Assembly: GCA_022606135.1 (NCBI GenBank)
Contig: JABYQN010000004.1
Location: 2,046,001 to 2,110,000, forward strand
Length of the DNA stretch: 64,000 bases
Reading direction: 5' to 3'
Source of the DNA: Fomes fomentarius
Taxonomy: Eukaryota; Basidiomycota; Agaricomycetes; Polyporales; Polyporaceae
The position numbers and the translations under genes are program-made. Below are positions 42,601 through 54,993 of this stretch, one piece after another. Position 1 is the stretch's first letter. Every line of letters begins with the position of its first letter. The notes beneath the pieces are model-generated. The model did no database searches and had not been told where the DNA came from. It was given only the letters and a program-made list of their open reading frames with translations.

Positions 42601-43983
42601 GTCAGCGGGTGAAGAGTGACTCACATGTTTATGGGAAGCGTCAGTCCATTTGGCGCGACTCCGTTAGCAACGCTCTGTTGGAAGTTCTGCACGACCTGCA
42701 TGATTTTCCCAAGCGCCTGTCTCCGTAGCTCCACCTCCTTCTGCGTCTTGCCGATCTCTGCGAGGTGGTCAGGAGGAATGGGCCCGTCGCCATGCTGTGC
42801 CTGCAGTAACTTGATGCGCATCTCGCCGGTTGAGATCGAGCTGGTCAACAGTTGAGCGCGATCTTGCATTTCCTTGAGAGTCATTCGCCGTGTCTGCTGC
42901 GCCTGCGCCTGAGCATCCTGCATACCATGTTGCGGCATCATGCCGGTCGGCCGAACCTGTCCCATCCCGTTTGCCTGAGGGAAACTGCCAGAAAGATTCG
43001 TTGGCATATTAGAGTTCATCGGGCCGCCAAACAGACCCGGCGGAAGGTGGCCACCGCCGCCCATGGACTGCGAGTGCTGCTGAAGCGATTGTTGAGGCTG
43101 CTGTAGGTGTTGCGGGGGCTGTGACTGCTGTAGTCGCGGGAAAGCGGCCATAGCATTCTGAGGTCCGCCGTTCTGATTATGCTGGTTTTGCTGCGCGAGA
43201 ATCAGGTTGAGTTGGCGCATGGAGTCACCGCCCTGGTTGGGCGACATCGCGTTCTGGTTCCGAGCCGCGAGCGCCTGAAGCTGGAGGTTACTTGGGAAAC
43301 CCTGCCCGCTGGGTGCATTGCCATATTGTTGGGCGTTTTGCAATGCTTGAGAGGGGTCATGGGGGAATGAAGGCGGACCGTTGGCGCCGAGCGCCATGCC
43401 CCCAAAGGACATCTGTTGTCGTTGTTGTTGCTGCATCCCCTGTTGCTGATTTGGTAGATTACCGCGAGCACGGAGGAACTCCAGCATCTGCGAGTGGAGG
43501 AGGAAGATAGGTTAGCGGATCCGCAGACGCGAAAGATGAGGATCCGAGTTGATGACATAATCAGACGGGCGTGAGTAAATGCTTCAAGTGAGATTAAGGC
43601 GGTGGACAGGGCGATGGATGGGGTAGACAAGGACACCCTCAGCTAAGAATCGGTGGTGTGCTTCGTGGGGAGAACGCGGGTGTACGCGAGGCACAACGAA
43701 TGCAAGGGGAGGAAGAACAAGAAAGCAATTGGGGGACGCGAGACGCGGTGACCAGAGAAGTGGATCGACGCACCTGCTGCTGACCTCCCTGCGACCTCAT
43801 AGCCGCCACGAGTTGTTGTTGTTGCTGTTGCTGAGCGTGCTGTTGCTGCTGATGATGTTGTTGCATTTGCCAGAATTGTGCTTGGTTAAGTCCCATATTG
43901 GGCATGCCTTGCTGGGGGCCCGGTTGCGGCTGTGGCTGCGGGATTCCGGGTTGACCACCGAGAGCGTAGTTCGTGGGCATCAT
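39612..43983 (-). CDS. SWI1-like ARID subunit of SWI/SNF chromatin remodeller
   Basis: Large Gln-rich nuclear protein with an ARID domain, matching fungal SWI1-like subunits of SWI/SNF. The start at 43983 gives MMPTNYALGGQPGIPQPQPQ. Exons then carry QHHQQQQHAQQQQQQQ, a second Gln/Asn-rich block (43.49-42.62 kb) ending in a helix QTRRMTLKEMQDRAQLLTSS, and a Pro/Asn-rich block. The ARID domain is split by one intron: FEGREIDLYQLHYEVMSAGS, then VNQKDLWPVIGAKLGFVNFP and LIYKEFLLEFDQQYLKQL. A helical region follows (VHISDAQRIDYNVAFENLHR, INAVQQQRDLLAGQGPPKYI), then Pro/Ala linkers with KKxPKP-type basic patches and a C-terminal acidic segment ending FYSPAPAQSSS. Length is about 1,250-1,300 residues. 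It is the parent of the two truncated inverted copies at 24.1-27.2 kb. Confidence 0.85.
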
Positions 43984-44189
43984 CTTGAGCTAGGTGACGC
44001 ACGCACCCAGAGAGGCCGATGGGTGGAGATGGGTGGAGAAGGAGGGACCTGGGACGCGGGGGAGGATATGGGGAGATGTCCTCGTACGGGTATCTGGGCC
44101 GAGGAACCGCACGAGGCAGCGAGTGTGGTGAGGCGGGGGAGGCGGCGGGGACGAGCGATTTGCGCTCGAGGGAATGGGGAACGAGGGGA

Positions 44190-44560
44190 GGGGAGGGGGA
44201 GAAGGACGGACGATGAGGACGGTGGTGGTGGGAGGGAAGAACGGTCGGGGGCAACGTGAGTTCGGCGAAGCCCTGAATAACGGTATACACGCTCAAACAC
44301 AAATCTGTGGCGGAGCCTGAAGAGCCGCCCGCGTCGCATCCTCCCTCTTTTCTGGGTTTTCTATTGCTTTGTTTCACATTCTCACAACAGCCGAGCGGTA
44401 TGTACCCTCTTATGGACCTTTGGACTAGAAGAGACCACGGAGACTGAAGCTAGAGGTGTGGCATGCCTGGGGCGCGGGGATGTGACCAGCTGTGACGATA
44501 TGATGTGACGCTGCCATATATGGTCGGCGCAGAGGTGGGCGCCCATCGTCGGAGGACTGT
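44190..44560 (-). promoter_or_regulatory. SWI1-like promoter and leader, with CArG-type box
   Basis: CCATATATGG at 44514-44523 is a perfect CC(A/T)6GG palindrome, the site class bound by SRF/Mcm1-type MADS proteins. It may instead act as a TATA element, since it contains TATATA. The box is kept in copy A (23746-23755), while copy B has lost it. Leader sequence down to the ATG at 43983 is CT-rich on the minus strand. Confidence 0.55.
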
Positions 44561-45304
44561 GGATTGACCGCCCGGCCAGTGCGCCTGGTCTTTTGGGCCA
44601 CACCATGTCTCCCGCACCCAGCGCCACGCTGGAACCGGTATGCATGCGCAGTGTGCAGGCAGCCCTCACTGCTCTGCTCTCTCTTGTTGGGAGTGCGTCC
44701 GCCTCATGCGCACTATCAGCTATCGGGAAGGACATCTGACCACCGTCTCGCTCGATGGTTCGTGCCCACCTGTTCGGGCGTATTTATGTGCTGTGGCCCC
44801 GTCCGTGGACGGCAGGCCTGCCCTCTTCAGAATCTCACGGAAGTCGTACGTGGCTCGGATTGGTATTCGTGCACATCTGCGTCTGCTGCACATGCTAATG
44901 CCATCTGTCTCCGCTCCTCCCCGGCGATAGCTCGGCACCTACCATATCCTCCGTGCGTTATGCTCCTGCCAACTGACCCACTCACAGCGTCTGGATGCAT
45001 ACATGGATCCGTGCTATGCATATGTACCGCTCGACACTGGCTGGTGGCTTGCGGTCTAGCTGGAGGGTGTACCGCAGTGTGTGCAAGGACACTCGTCCGC
45101 GGTGGGAACTGTTGGCCGGACGCAAAGAGACTGATTGTGCGTTGGCCATTCTGGCAATGGCCGTGATCGAGGTCGACCGCCCAGGCGTTGTCACAGCCAG
45201 CGTTTTGTACGTTGTATCAGCCCGTTTCCATCCAAACCTTGTTTGCAAGACGTCGACCATGAATTGTCTGAGATCCCAGGGAAACGTTAGCACCCGCCGC
45301 TGCG
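44561..45304. other. Intergenic, no gene seen
   Basis: About 740 nt. A plus-strand open frame (44564-45166) exists, but its composition (many Cys, Arg, Trp and His with no motif) looks non-coding. Confidence 0.45.
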
Positions 45305-46859
45305 ATGTCTAGCACCACGATATCTAGCGCAGTGGGGAGGGCCAGTCCAACGCGCGGGGACTTCTCCATGGCGCATGCCCGGAGAACGGAGGACGGAATG
45401 CGGAGGGTCGGCACTCGGAGCGGATTGCCATACGGAGCCTGTAGCAGCGAGACGTCCAACTCATCCAACAAAGCGCGCGTGCCCAATCTGGCTCAGAGTC
45501 AGACGTCGTCGTCCAGCATCCTTGCCCCGCCTCCCGCACCGCTCTACGGTTCACGGTGGCGATGGAGCCCAGCGGGCGCAAAGCAGTGCTCGATGCGCGG
45601 TTTGGGCCCCGACGACCGACGGCCTCCCAGGCTCACGGATATCAATCAATATGCCGTGTCGAGCAGTACTGCTCACTTATCCATACTTAACGCCCAGGTA
45701 GTTATTCTCAGCCAACCCCATTTCAGATAATATCTGGGCTCGAAAGCGTGACGTCACAAATGTAGGTGCGTGACGACCCTCCACCGTCTTGCGGTGCTCT
45801 TCGCGACCGCTCTTAGCCACACTCGGTCGCGCCGCGGACGCATATAATTGTCTTCTGACAACAAAAATACTCCTTATTGGGGTGCGTATGTATGTCACAG
45901 AAAGTGGTGCCCAGCCAAAACTCTCTCGTCAGCGGCAGTCTCCGCCGCAGGTCTCGCAATTCTGGCACCACTGTCATTGCAGAGTTCTCGCTGGCTTCCC
46001 CGACTTCCTGCATGCCGTATGCGGCCAACAGAGCATCACGGTCCTCGACGAAGAGGGAAGTCGCACTACCCCCGCCGAGGGCCGTGCGTCTGCGGCGTGC
46101 TCGAGAGAGCTCGGGCGACCGACCGTCTAGACCGCGAGCCGCCTTCCGCGTCTCATAGTCTCAAGAGCTCGTAACGTAAGTACATCATTCCAGCAGACCA
46201 GTCTGGACGCTCACATCCTCTGCATACCCTCATTTCAACAGCGACAGACAGACCTGGACACTCCAGTGCCCGACCCCCCTTGTATTTCTAGGTTTCTAGG
46301 TTTCTCGGCTCCCCGCGCGAGTGCTCAGTTCTCGCGCGGCTGTACAGGATGTATGACGCGGGATGCACACGGCCGGGGACTGACAGCTCAAATTGCGAAC
46401 TCCGAAGGTCCCCCTGGGCCTCTGACTTCATGTGCCTAATCCGCTGCCGCCCGTCGCGCATTGGCTGGGGCGAAGCATATCGCCCAAACCTCCGCTGGAC
46501 TTCTCACAGACACTCGTTCTCGCAACGTTACTGACGCCCGGCCACGGACACGGTGGTCTCGACGCTCCAAGCAGGGGCGAGAACGAGGATTCGGATACTC
46601 CTTCACCAACCCCGGAAGGCCCAGTGCCACCAGCAGTGCGCCTGGCGCCGGGCGTTGGTGTCTCAAGTCAGGGTGCCAGTCCGACTTGTCCAAGTGCAGG
46701 ATGGAGCGCTCAGGACTGAGCACCACGGCGCCGCGGCCGAACACCAGCTCGCAGAGTCCAGACGAAGTCTCCGCTCGTTTCATGTGGATCTTGCCTGTGC
46801 GCATCTGTCGTACGCGTCCTAGGGCGCAACCACAAAGGTGGCAGGCCGTCTGGATCTGA
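45305..46859 (+). CDS. Possible hypothetical gene, Ser/Pro-rich
   Basis: Low-confidence call. ATG 45305 opens a frame of about 130 codons, MSSTTISSAVGRASPTRGDF with TSSSSILAPPPAPLYGSRWR, ending at a possible donor in CCCAGGTAGT near 45697. Further plus-strand open segments follow: around 45.90-46.16 kb a Ser/Arg-rich piece (SGSLRRRSRNSGTTVIAEFS), and around 46.43-46.72 kb a Pro-rich piece (GGLDAPSRGENEDSDTPSPT). A last piece, LSTTAPRPNTSSQSPDEVSA, reaches about 46859. The composition resembles disordered fungal proteins. I could not connect the pieces with certainty, and no domain is visible; a minus-strand frame overlaps the first exon. Confidence 0.25.
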
Positions 46860-48397
46860 CTCTGTGACTGTGTGACTGACTGGACAGCATACGCCCCAAT
46901 ACTAGTGTCTGGTCACCCTGCTCGCCTCGGGGCCACTGGCGCTGCTGCGCTCCATACGTCTGCGCCTCACTATGCCCGGCGAGAGCCGAGCAGGGGTGGA
47001 AAAAAACCTGCGTATTAGGAGCTGCTACTGCTAGTCTGCTATCTGCGAGCGGAATGGCATTACCACGCACTCCGGCCCTGGAGGGCGTCCGCGATTAATC
47101 CAGCGGGGAGGCAAGCGGGTATTCCTGCGTTGCCTTCTTGAGCACACGTTCGTCTCCCGAAGTCGGCCCGCAGGCTCCTCTCATCCGTGCGCACTGTGGC
47201 CCAAGTACTTCCGTCCCGTCGTTCGCTTCCTTCCGTCTCTCGACGGCGTGGCGGCCATGTGGCACGCGCGGCGCGCACCTTCGGAATCGCATGCACCCTC
47301 GCTACCTGTATGATAGGCCTCGGGTTGAGTAAAGAATCAACAATCACATCCATCTGGTGCAACATGAATGAAGAACTATAGTATCATCTCGATCGGCGGT
47401 CAGGAGAGGGGATACCGGGCGAGTGGAGTGGGATCGCCGTCCACGTTTGCACGATCGGAGGGAAAGGCCCATAGCAGTCCAATTGACAAGTCTAGGACTG
47501 GGGCCTGCGAAATCTGCACGGCGATGGGGAACGGAGAAGTTGGCCTAGGGAACGAACGAAAACAATCTGGCACGCGAGCCCCCAATACACCACCAACCTA
47601 ACAGCTGGATCCGAACACGAGCTCGAGCCTAGAGCCCGAAAACCCCCCACCCCCATGCGCGTAGTATGCAAATGCAATGTACACATAAATTTGTATTTGT
47701 ACGTTCCGATCCCCTACAACGACGGCGAACGACGGACGCGAATGCTTATAGATGCGGCCGCGACTATTACCTACTTGTACACGTACACATAAGAAAAATA
47801 TAGCGACAGGTATATACACTGCGCGAGCGAGTGAGTCACACGCGGAGAAGGAACCCAAGAAAGGGTAGCGATAGACCAGACCGTAATGTGCAAAACCGCA
47901 GGTCCAACGCGCCCTCGGCACCGTGCACGAATGGAGGGCACGAATGAAGGGCATTTGTGCTGGTGTGGTGTTGCACCCAAGGGTTCCAAGCATGGAGGAA
48001 GCAATGGTGTCAAATGGGAGGAAGCGAGAGGCGGAATGGTGAGGGGCGGGAGTTTGGGAAATTGACTGACGACGGACACGAAGGATGAGGCAGGCCCATG
48101 CCAAAGCATCAGGAGGGTGCAAAAGGATGGTCCAGCAACACACAACGATAATCATAGCATCTACAGAAACACGCAGGTGGACGGGGCGCGGGGGGAGAGA
48201 CAACGAACAGGCGTGCCCAGGCCCGTTCGGCATACAATACAAACGCAAGGACGGGATCGGGTGAGATGTGGGAGGGGGATCGGCGTGAGTCTGATCTGAG
48301 TCTACAATACAATAAAAATGTTCATGGCCTGGAAGGCTGGAGGTCGTAACGGGGGACGAGAATGAGCCGGACGGCCAGTTAAGCAAGTAAGGTTGCA
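46860..48397. other. Intergenic, no gene seen
   Basis: About 1.5 kb. It includes the probable 3' UTR of the Tvp38-type gene. A 267-codon minus-strand frame (47598-48401) covers much of it, but looks non-coding (see rejected items). Confidence 0.5.
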
Positions 48398-50197
48398 TCA
48401 CAGAAGCAAATCGTCTGCGTTCGTCCGCTGCCCTGGCCGAGGCGCGACGGACGGCTGAGGATCATCGTGTTTGATGACGAGCGCAGGCCCGGCTTCGAGG
48501 ATGACGTCCTGGTCACTGTCGTCTTCTGAGCCCAGCTCGCTCTCGTCGTCCGAGAAGGTGATGAGGGGTGGTGCCTTGCCCTTGCCCGGTCCCACATGCG
48601 GACCCTCAGCGAGCAGCCGATCGCCGGAATCCGCGGCCTCCTCTTCTGCTTCCGCCTCGGCCTCGACGTCTACGACGGTCGCGACCTCGCGCTTGAAGTA
48701 ATATCGCAGGCCGACAGGGATCATGACGCCGACGACCACTGCAGAGAGGCCGAGGAAGTTCTTCCATGAGATAAGATGGAAGTCATCTGCAGACGTCATG
48801 TCGTCGAGACTGCCTCCAATTGTCGTGTGAATGACCGTGACGCCGAAGATGCCTAGGAATGTACTGATCCAAAATGGGACGATCCCGATGCCAACGTGGG
48901 GGCAGAGGACGTTCACGACCCAGTGTGGAGGCAGTGGCGCGATGCGGAGGACGATGAGGAAGGAGATGATGTCGTCTTTGTGTGCGCGGAGCTTGTCCCC
49001 CCAAACATCGAGCTTGGCTTTCCACTTCGGCATCGTCAGAAGAGCAGGTCCCAATGCAGCGCTGATGAGATAGCATAGCGTTGCGCCTGTCGCAACGCAT
49101 GCACATGCAAGAGGTAGTGCCCGAGGGACGCCCCATACCGCCCCACCCAGAATGGAGAGGTACATCGAACCCGGTAGTGAGAACGCTTGTAGGCTATAGG
49201 TTGAGACTTGTCAGTATCAGTAGCAAGAACGTAGTTTGGGACGTAGAGAATGCTCCCCGCAATCGTGAGCAGACGTGAACAGACAATCTAGCAAAGTTTG
49301 CGGCGTGAGACGCCAGACAAGACATTCGGTATGTCTTTGCCAGGCGTCAAGACTTCCAGCTACCGCTTACTCACAAGCCAACGCTTGTCTGACAATGACA
49401 AGCGCAATCTTGAACACCCCACAGGGTGAAGCCAGCTCTCCTCAATCCATTTCCAATGCAGAAGAAGTCGCAAGAAAGGAGCCCTTGGGAACACTCACAA
49501 GAAGTATGTGATCACATAGCAAATGACGATTCGGTAAGGGTAAATGTCTCGGTACTTCTTCAGAAGCGTATTGAGAGCTTGGAGCTCAGCAAAACTCTTC
49601 GGGATCTTGAGCATCGGTCGGTCTTGCCTACAGAACGGAAAAGTCGACATTGAGTATGCCTGCATACTGTAAGGGAACGGAACAAGACACTCACTCTTCT
49701 AGCGTCGGCAACGCAAGCCAAAGGGTGCCCCCAAGGATGACCGTGCTGCAGATGAATATTGCACCCATCTTGAGCGTGGCGTTCCATATGAGCTTGCGCG
49801 AGGATGGTTGCGAGGACGGGACAGCTCCATAGCTAGCCTCAGACTGGGTGGAAAGAAGGGAGGTGCGGGAGGTCGGAGACGGGACATCGTGGACTGTGGC
49901 CATGGAGTAGAGTGACCTGTTGTCCGGAGAGGAGGTGTTATAATCTGAAAAGGGAGCTCTTGTGTCGTTGGAAGAGTACAACGGCATGTTGCTCGACTGG
50001 CGGGAAGGGAAGATGGGGCGGGCGGGAGTTCCAGTCGAGTGGCTGTAGCCGGAGGCGCTACGTCCGCAGGTCTCGTGGGAATAGAGCCGGCCGACGTCCG
50101 TATGCAGTCCGATGCCGACGTCATCCGAAGTCCGAATCCAGCCTGACGAGCTCATGAGAGTCGGACACCTTCCAACTTCGTTGCGAGGTGGTGTCAT
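48398..50197 (-). CDS. Tvp38/TMEM64-type (DedA/VTT domain) membrane protein
   Basis: Integral Golgi/ER membrane protein of the SNARE-associated Golgi (DedA/VTT) family; relatives include yeast Tvp38 and TMEM41B/TMEM64. Start ATG 50197 gives MTPPRNEVGRCPTLMSSSGW; the second Met (50155) is also possible. A Ser-rich cytosolic head leads to a helix MGAIFICSTVILGGTLWLAL, then KIPKSFAELQALNTLLKKYR and the VTT domain with YPYRIVICYVITYF and GSMYLSILGGAVWGVPRALP. Downstream are FLIVLRIAPLPPHWVVNVLC, FWISTFLGIFGVTVIHTTIG and ISWKNFLGLSAVVVGVMIPV. The tail is acidic (VDVEAEAEAEEEA) and ends ADDLLL. Four or five exons. Family members act in lipid scrambling or vesicle transport; the exact role here is not shown. 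Confidence 0.85.
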
Positions 50198-51625
50198 ATT
50201 GCGGACGCCAGGTTGTTTTTTGACTGCCTTGTTGGCTCTGGAAAAATCGTTGCAATGATGATGGGCTCCGTATAGGCTCGTATAGACTGCTGCGATCTAG
50301 AGACAGAGTCAAAGTTGGGGCAATTCGCATAGTATCTGAGTCGTTCACATCAGTCTCGGTCAACGTTCAAGGTACAGTACGACTCGGACCTCGGTGTTAA
50401 CCACACTCGCTTATGGTCGCATAAGTTCTACTCCACCTTCAGGTCAAGACGGGTAGCCTACGAACACAAATAGCATACGACATTCTGGGACAGTGTTGTT
50501 TGTGGTACGACGTGCGTAAAAGGATGTCGAGTGGAAATAGCTCGACGAGTGAGTCGTGACTCCCTCTGTTGCGATAGACACACTCTTTCCTCCTTGGAGG
50601 CTACATCTAATAATAATATAGCATATCATTCCAGTGCGCGACCTGTGTAGCAGAGAACCATACAAGGGATGGTGGAACGGATGACAGGACACATGTTCAT
50701 TACTCCTTCTATCCTGCAATGACTGCGGCTCGACACCTCATCCTTCCTGACATGTTGGATACCAGGCGAGACTTGATGCCTGCAACGATTACCTGTTTCG
50801 GGAGCCATAGCCGGGTCATGCAACATGCAAGTTGACAGAGATAGAAAAGAAGCTGGTGTTCCTCGCCACGAACGTTCTTCACCTGTGTGCTGAACCGCCC
50901 CAGGTCGCGCCCAATCAACTTGCAAGGGCGCCCGAATCCTAGAAGTATGGCATGCACGTGAAGGCCTGAGAATGCCAATTGCCGCCTTGAAATTCTGGCA
51001 TTTCAAAGTGATGGCAAGCTCGGGATGCGGATCCGGTAGATTATTAATGGACGGGGACGACCTCAGATTGAACCGAAACGCGGAATTTTGTGCGTACAGC
51101 CTAGAAGTATTGGCAGTACCTAATCCTCTTAACCTGTGTTTGAAGTTTGAAGGTCGGTTATAGATGCTGGTTTTACCGCCTAATTGGGTGAGAAGGGATG
51201 CCGGCTCCAAGAGTTGGCCAGTGGATGGTGAACAAGGCGCTGCTATGGCATTATATGAGCGCATGGCAGTGTCTACTCGGAGTCATGCAGGGTGAAGTCC
51301 CAGAATGGAACAATTTGGCAGAGCCGCGGACAACTAAACAAAGGAAACAGTTTGGTGAGAGGATGGACTCACGTTGGAGATGCTGGTGCAATGGGCTTTG
51401 TGGGGTTGTATCACAGATGGCACAGGTAAAAGGGTGATTGCGGGCGTTGATGTTGGATGCAAAGAGGGAAGGGCGTAGAGGAGGGGTGGCGGGAGAATCA
51501 GCACGGAGGCTATAGCGGGCATGATGATGTGAGACGCTGGAGGCGCGTCTTACAAGGGGAGCGGGCGCTGACTACATCGTTGATAATCTTCCTCTCGTCG
51601 TCCGCGACGTCCACCATCGTCGACC
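50198..51625. other. Intergenic, no gene seen
   Basis: About 1.4 kb between divergent start codons of the Tvp38-type gene and the zinc-cluster factor, long for this genome and probably regulatory. The open frames inside carry no motif. A pyrimidine-rich tract just before 51626 fits a leader. Confidence 0.5.
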
Positions 51626-54600
51626 ATGACGCACCTGTTGCCTCCCCATGCCGACCTGAACCTTGCTCATTCCTCTCTCCAGTCTGCCCTCCAGATCGAT
51701 CCAAATCAGCAGCCGCCGCCTACCCCCCAACAGCAGCAGCCGCAGCCGCCAACTCCAGTCGCCCAGTCTGCGTCCAGGAAGCGTAGGAAAGCCAACGAGA
51801 ACGGCGACGAGGTACCACATCCAGCGGAACCGCGACGCCTGAGACGTTCGCATGAAGCGTGCGCACGATGCAGGAGCAAGAAAATTAAGGCAAGTCCCGT
51901 CGGTGTCGCCCGACGGCAAATCCCCCGTCTGACCTCCCGAGGCCGCTAACATCCGACCCATCCTCTCATCCTCCCTGTCTCCAGTGCGACTCCAAGCATC
52001 CCCGCTGCACCGCCTGCGCAACAGCGGGCACCCCTTGCCAGCAGGAAGACCGCCATCGCCAGACCCTCACTCCCCGTGGACACACCGAACGCATCGAGCG
52101 CCAACTAATCCAGTGCGAAGCCCTTCTCAAGCGGCACTACCCCCTCTTCGATCTCAACGACCTCGACAACGTCTGTGCTCGTGAGGGCATTGAGATAGAT
52201 GCCAGTGACAATGCCGTCTCTTCGACCTTCCAGTTTGCCCCCAATTCTCCCCAGTCTAACCAGGGCCGTGCATTCCCCCTCCGTAATGAAGGTCCTCATA
52301 CCGGTGGTTCACCCCCCAGACAATATCCCTATCCTGTACCTCCCCCTCCCCCTGGTCAGCCCATGATACCTCCTGGGTACCATGGCGCGATGCATATGTA
52401 CCCGGGCTACCCCCCTCCCCCTCCTCACATGATGCAAGGCCCTCCGCCTCCTGGGTATGTCGTCCAACCCTTCCAGCACCCTCTTGGACCTCCCCCCGCC
52501 CATCCGCACCGGCCGCCTTCTCCGCATGAGATTCGGGGACAAGACCCGTATTCGCACGACATGTCCAACACCCAGGTAAGTCGGGTTGCGTATCACCATT
52601 CGATCTTTCTATGTGTCCTTGTTTCTTCTATGTCGCTTCCCTCTCGAGGAGTTGGCGCGTTGTTCTGTTATCTTGACGCGTTCGAGTCGCCGCGTGGACA
52701 TCGACAGTCATTGCTGCCGATCGTAGAACATAATCGCTGAAAATTCTCATGATAGGCTCTCGCGAAGACTTTCGGTGTGGCACCGACCATCATGAACGAC
52801 GTCGCGATCCCTCCATCAGACAGAGAAGACTTAGCCGTTGGTTCCAGCGGGTTGTCTTCAGGACGGGACCGCGATATCAGCGAGCCTTCCCTCCCGCGCG
52901 ATCCGACTAAGTGGATATCCGTGGTCATGCGTCGCAACAGCGTGTCCAGCACAAGTCCCCCACAGGTCCTACCCCTCCTACCCCTGTGACTACTGTTCCC
53001 GTCTGGCTGCCCAAGTCACGGGAGGCCGTGCACGAAATCCTCGACGCATACTTCTCCAGGCTCAACTTCCATCGTCCGGTTCTCCTTCGCGAAGACTTCG
53101 AGTCAACAATCGACAGGCTCTACAAGGGGGAGGCGGTCCCTCACGACCCAGGATTCGTGTGCAGCGCGTACCTCGTTTTCGCCCTGGGGACTCTCAGCGA
53201 GCTCAACCACCGCGTGGGTAAGCTAGAAAGCAACGGGCAGTCTGCCACCTCTGTCGGCACGAACATGCAGGGTCTAATGCCTCCGGATTGGCCGGAACAT
53301 GAAGAGTTCTTCCAGCTGGCGCTTTCTGTGAAGCCCGATCTGAGGGTAACGGTTTCGAGCCTTCAGGCGCTGATTTTGCTTCATTGGTACTTGTATACTG
53401 AGGTGAGGAGTCCACACGAGACCGCCCCGCGCCTCGCCTGTATTGGACATGGTCCGCTGACAACCCGAACAGCGACAGGGACGCACGCTTTGGCGTCTGG
53501 TCGGCAGTCTGGTCCGGCTCGCGATCGAGTTGGGATTGCACCACGACCCCACCTCGCAAGACAACGTGTTCTCTCCGGAAGAATGTCAGCTTCGTATCCG
53601 TCTGTGGGGGATCGTGCTTGTGCATGATCGAGGCACGTCCATCCACCTCGGTCGCCCTCTTGCGATCGCGCCGTCCGACTCAAACACGCCCCGCCCTACG
53701 CATCGCAGCAAGGGCTCTGATAGGTCTGACATGTCGGAGCACTTCGTTCTGAGTGCACCAATTGCGGAGGTTCAGGCCGATATCATCAACTCGCTGTATG
53801 CGCCTACGAGGCAGACGGCAGACTCGATCATGCGCCATGCAAACAGGATCATCAGGAGCATGGTCGTCTTCAGGAAGCAGCTGCCGGACCACTACAAATG
53901 GTACTTTGGTGGCACGGAGGAATGGTCGCTTGAGAAGCGCACAAAGCTTGTCGCGGACATCTCGGAAGACGAGGGACTGACTTTGCTGAAAATTGGCGTT
54001 ACGAAGGTTCTGCTGCTCCGGGCGCTGTTCAGCTCCAAGGAGCTGGATTACGCGCAGAGGCACCGTGCGCTTGTCGATGGTCAGTGCAATGCATCCGAGA
54101 TTCTTGACAATCGTACCCACTAACTCTGGCCTGCAGCTATCGTCACTTCGCACAACATCATCGTGGTGCACAATCAGCTCATCAAGTATCCGGACATCGC
54201 CTTCTTTGTATCCCCGATCCCGCTCCATATCGCCGCCATGGTGATCCTATACGGACATATGTCGCGCTGCGAACGCATTCCGCGTCAAATAGCTTTGGAG
54301 GATGTCTGGATGGCACTCGACATGCTGCCTTCCTTCCGGTTCCGCTGGGAGAGCAAGGACCTCAACGGCGGCCACCCGCTCATCGCCAAGCTCGCCGAGA
54401 AGGTACTCGACGTCAACCTCCATCAAGTCGCACCCGCTGGCCCCTCTTTCCTGCTCCCAGAACAAGACTGGGAAGGCGAGCATATTCTCTCCCCGAAGCC
54501 CGCTCCAAAAGGACAGCCAGGACAATCCCCGACAACGCCCAAGGTCGGACCTGCGTCGCAGTACAGCATGCAGGGCCCGTACGGCCCTCCAGGTGCGGTC

Positions 54601-54993
54601 GTAACGAAGGGCAGCCCCGGGTCGCACAACGGCGAGCCGAACGGGCAGCAGCCGAAGATGCCGGAAATCCCGCCGTACTATTTCTACCCGTTCTATGCGG
54701 ACAACCCGAACACGAACGGGCCGCAGACGAACCTTCCGTACAACTACCAGTCGAGCCAGGACCAGTTCGTGCTCGAAGAGAAGGACACGCCGATCACGCC
54801 GGCGGTGAACACGGCGATGCAGATGCAACAGTGGAATGGGGTGCGTGGTTTTGTTCGCTTCTTGGGCGGCGCGGCCGCATGGTCAGAGCAAGTCATTAAC
54901 AAGTTCCTTTGGGTTTTGCAGCAGCAGCAGCAGCAGCAAGTCCAACAGCGGCCTCCACCGCAATTCGGCCCCCACCCTCCGGCACAGCAGTAG
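51626..54993 (+). CDS. Zn2Cys6 transcription factor with fungal_trans domain
   Basis: Nuclear DNA-binding regulator. Start ATG 51626 (MTHLLPPHADLNLAHSSLQS), a Gln/Pro run, a basic patch SRKRRKANENG, then the zinc cluster CARCRSKKIK spliced to CDSKHPRCTACATAGTPC. This gives Cx2Cx6Cx6Cx2Cx6C, all six cysteines present, with the intron inside the cluster. A linker helix (TERIERQLIQCEALLKRHYP) and a Pro-rich segment (PPPPPGQPMIPPGYHGAMHM) follow. The middle homology region has WLPKSREAVHEILDAYFSRL, NFHRPVLLREDFESTIDRLY and LHWYLYTE, spliced to GRTLWRLVGSLVRLAIELGL, then LRIRLWGIVLVHDRGTSIHL. The C-terminus is Gly/Pro/Asn- and Gln-rich (QQQQQQQVQQRPPPQFGPHP). About eight exons; the stop is 54991-54993. 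The target genes are unknown. The last intron (about 54841-54919) is also open in frame, so it could be retained. Confidence 0.9.

Noticed and set aside
44564..45166. 200-codon plus-strand open frame
   Set aside because: Rich in Cys, Arg and Trp without any motif or signal peptide; alternative frames are equally open. No support as a gene.
47598..48401. 267-codon minus-strand open frame whose ATG overlaps the stop of the Tvp38-type gene
   Set aside because: Composition is that of a GC-rich UTR (scattered Cys, His, Pro, Arg, no motif), it lies just downstream of a real stop on the same strand, and it has no splice structure. More likely 3' UTR.
50626..51264. 212-codon minus-strand open frame between the Tvp38-type gene and the zinc-cluster factor
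   Set aside because: No recognisable domain, no codon pattern like the neighbours, and it sits in a likely divergent promoter.
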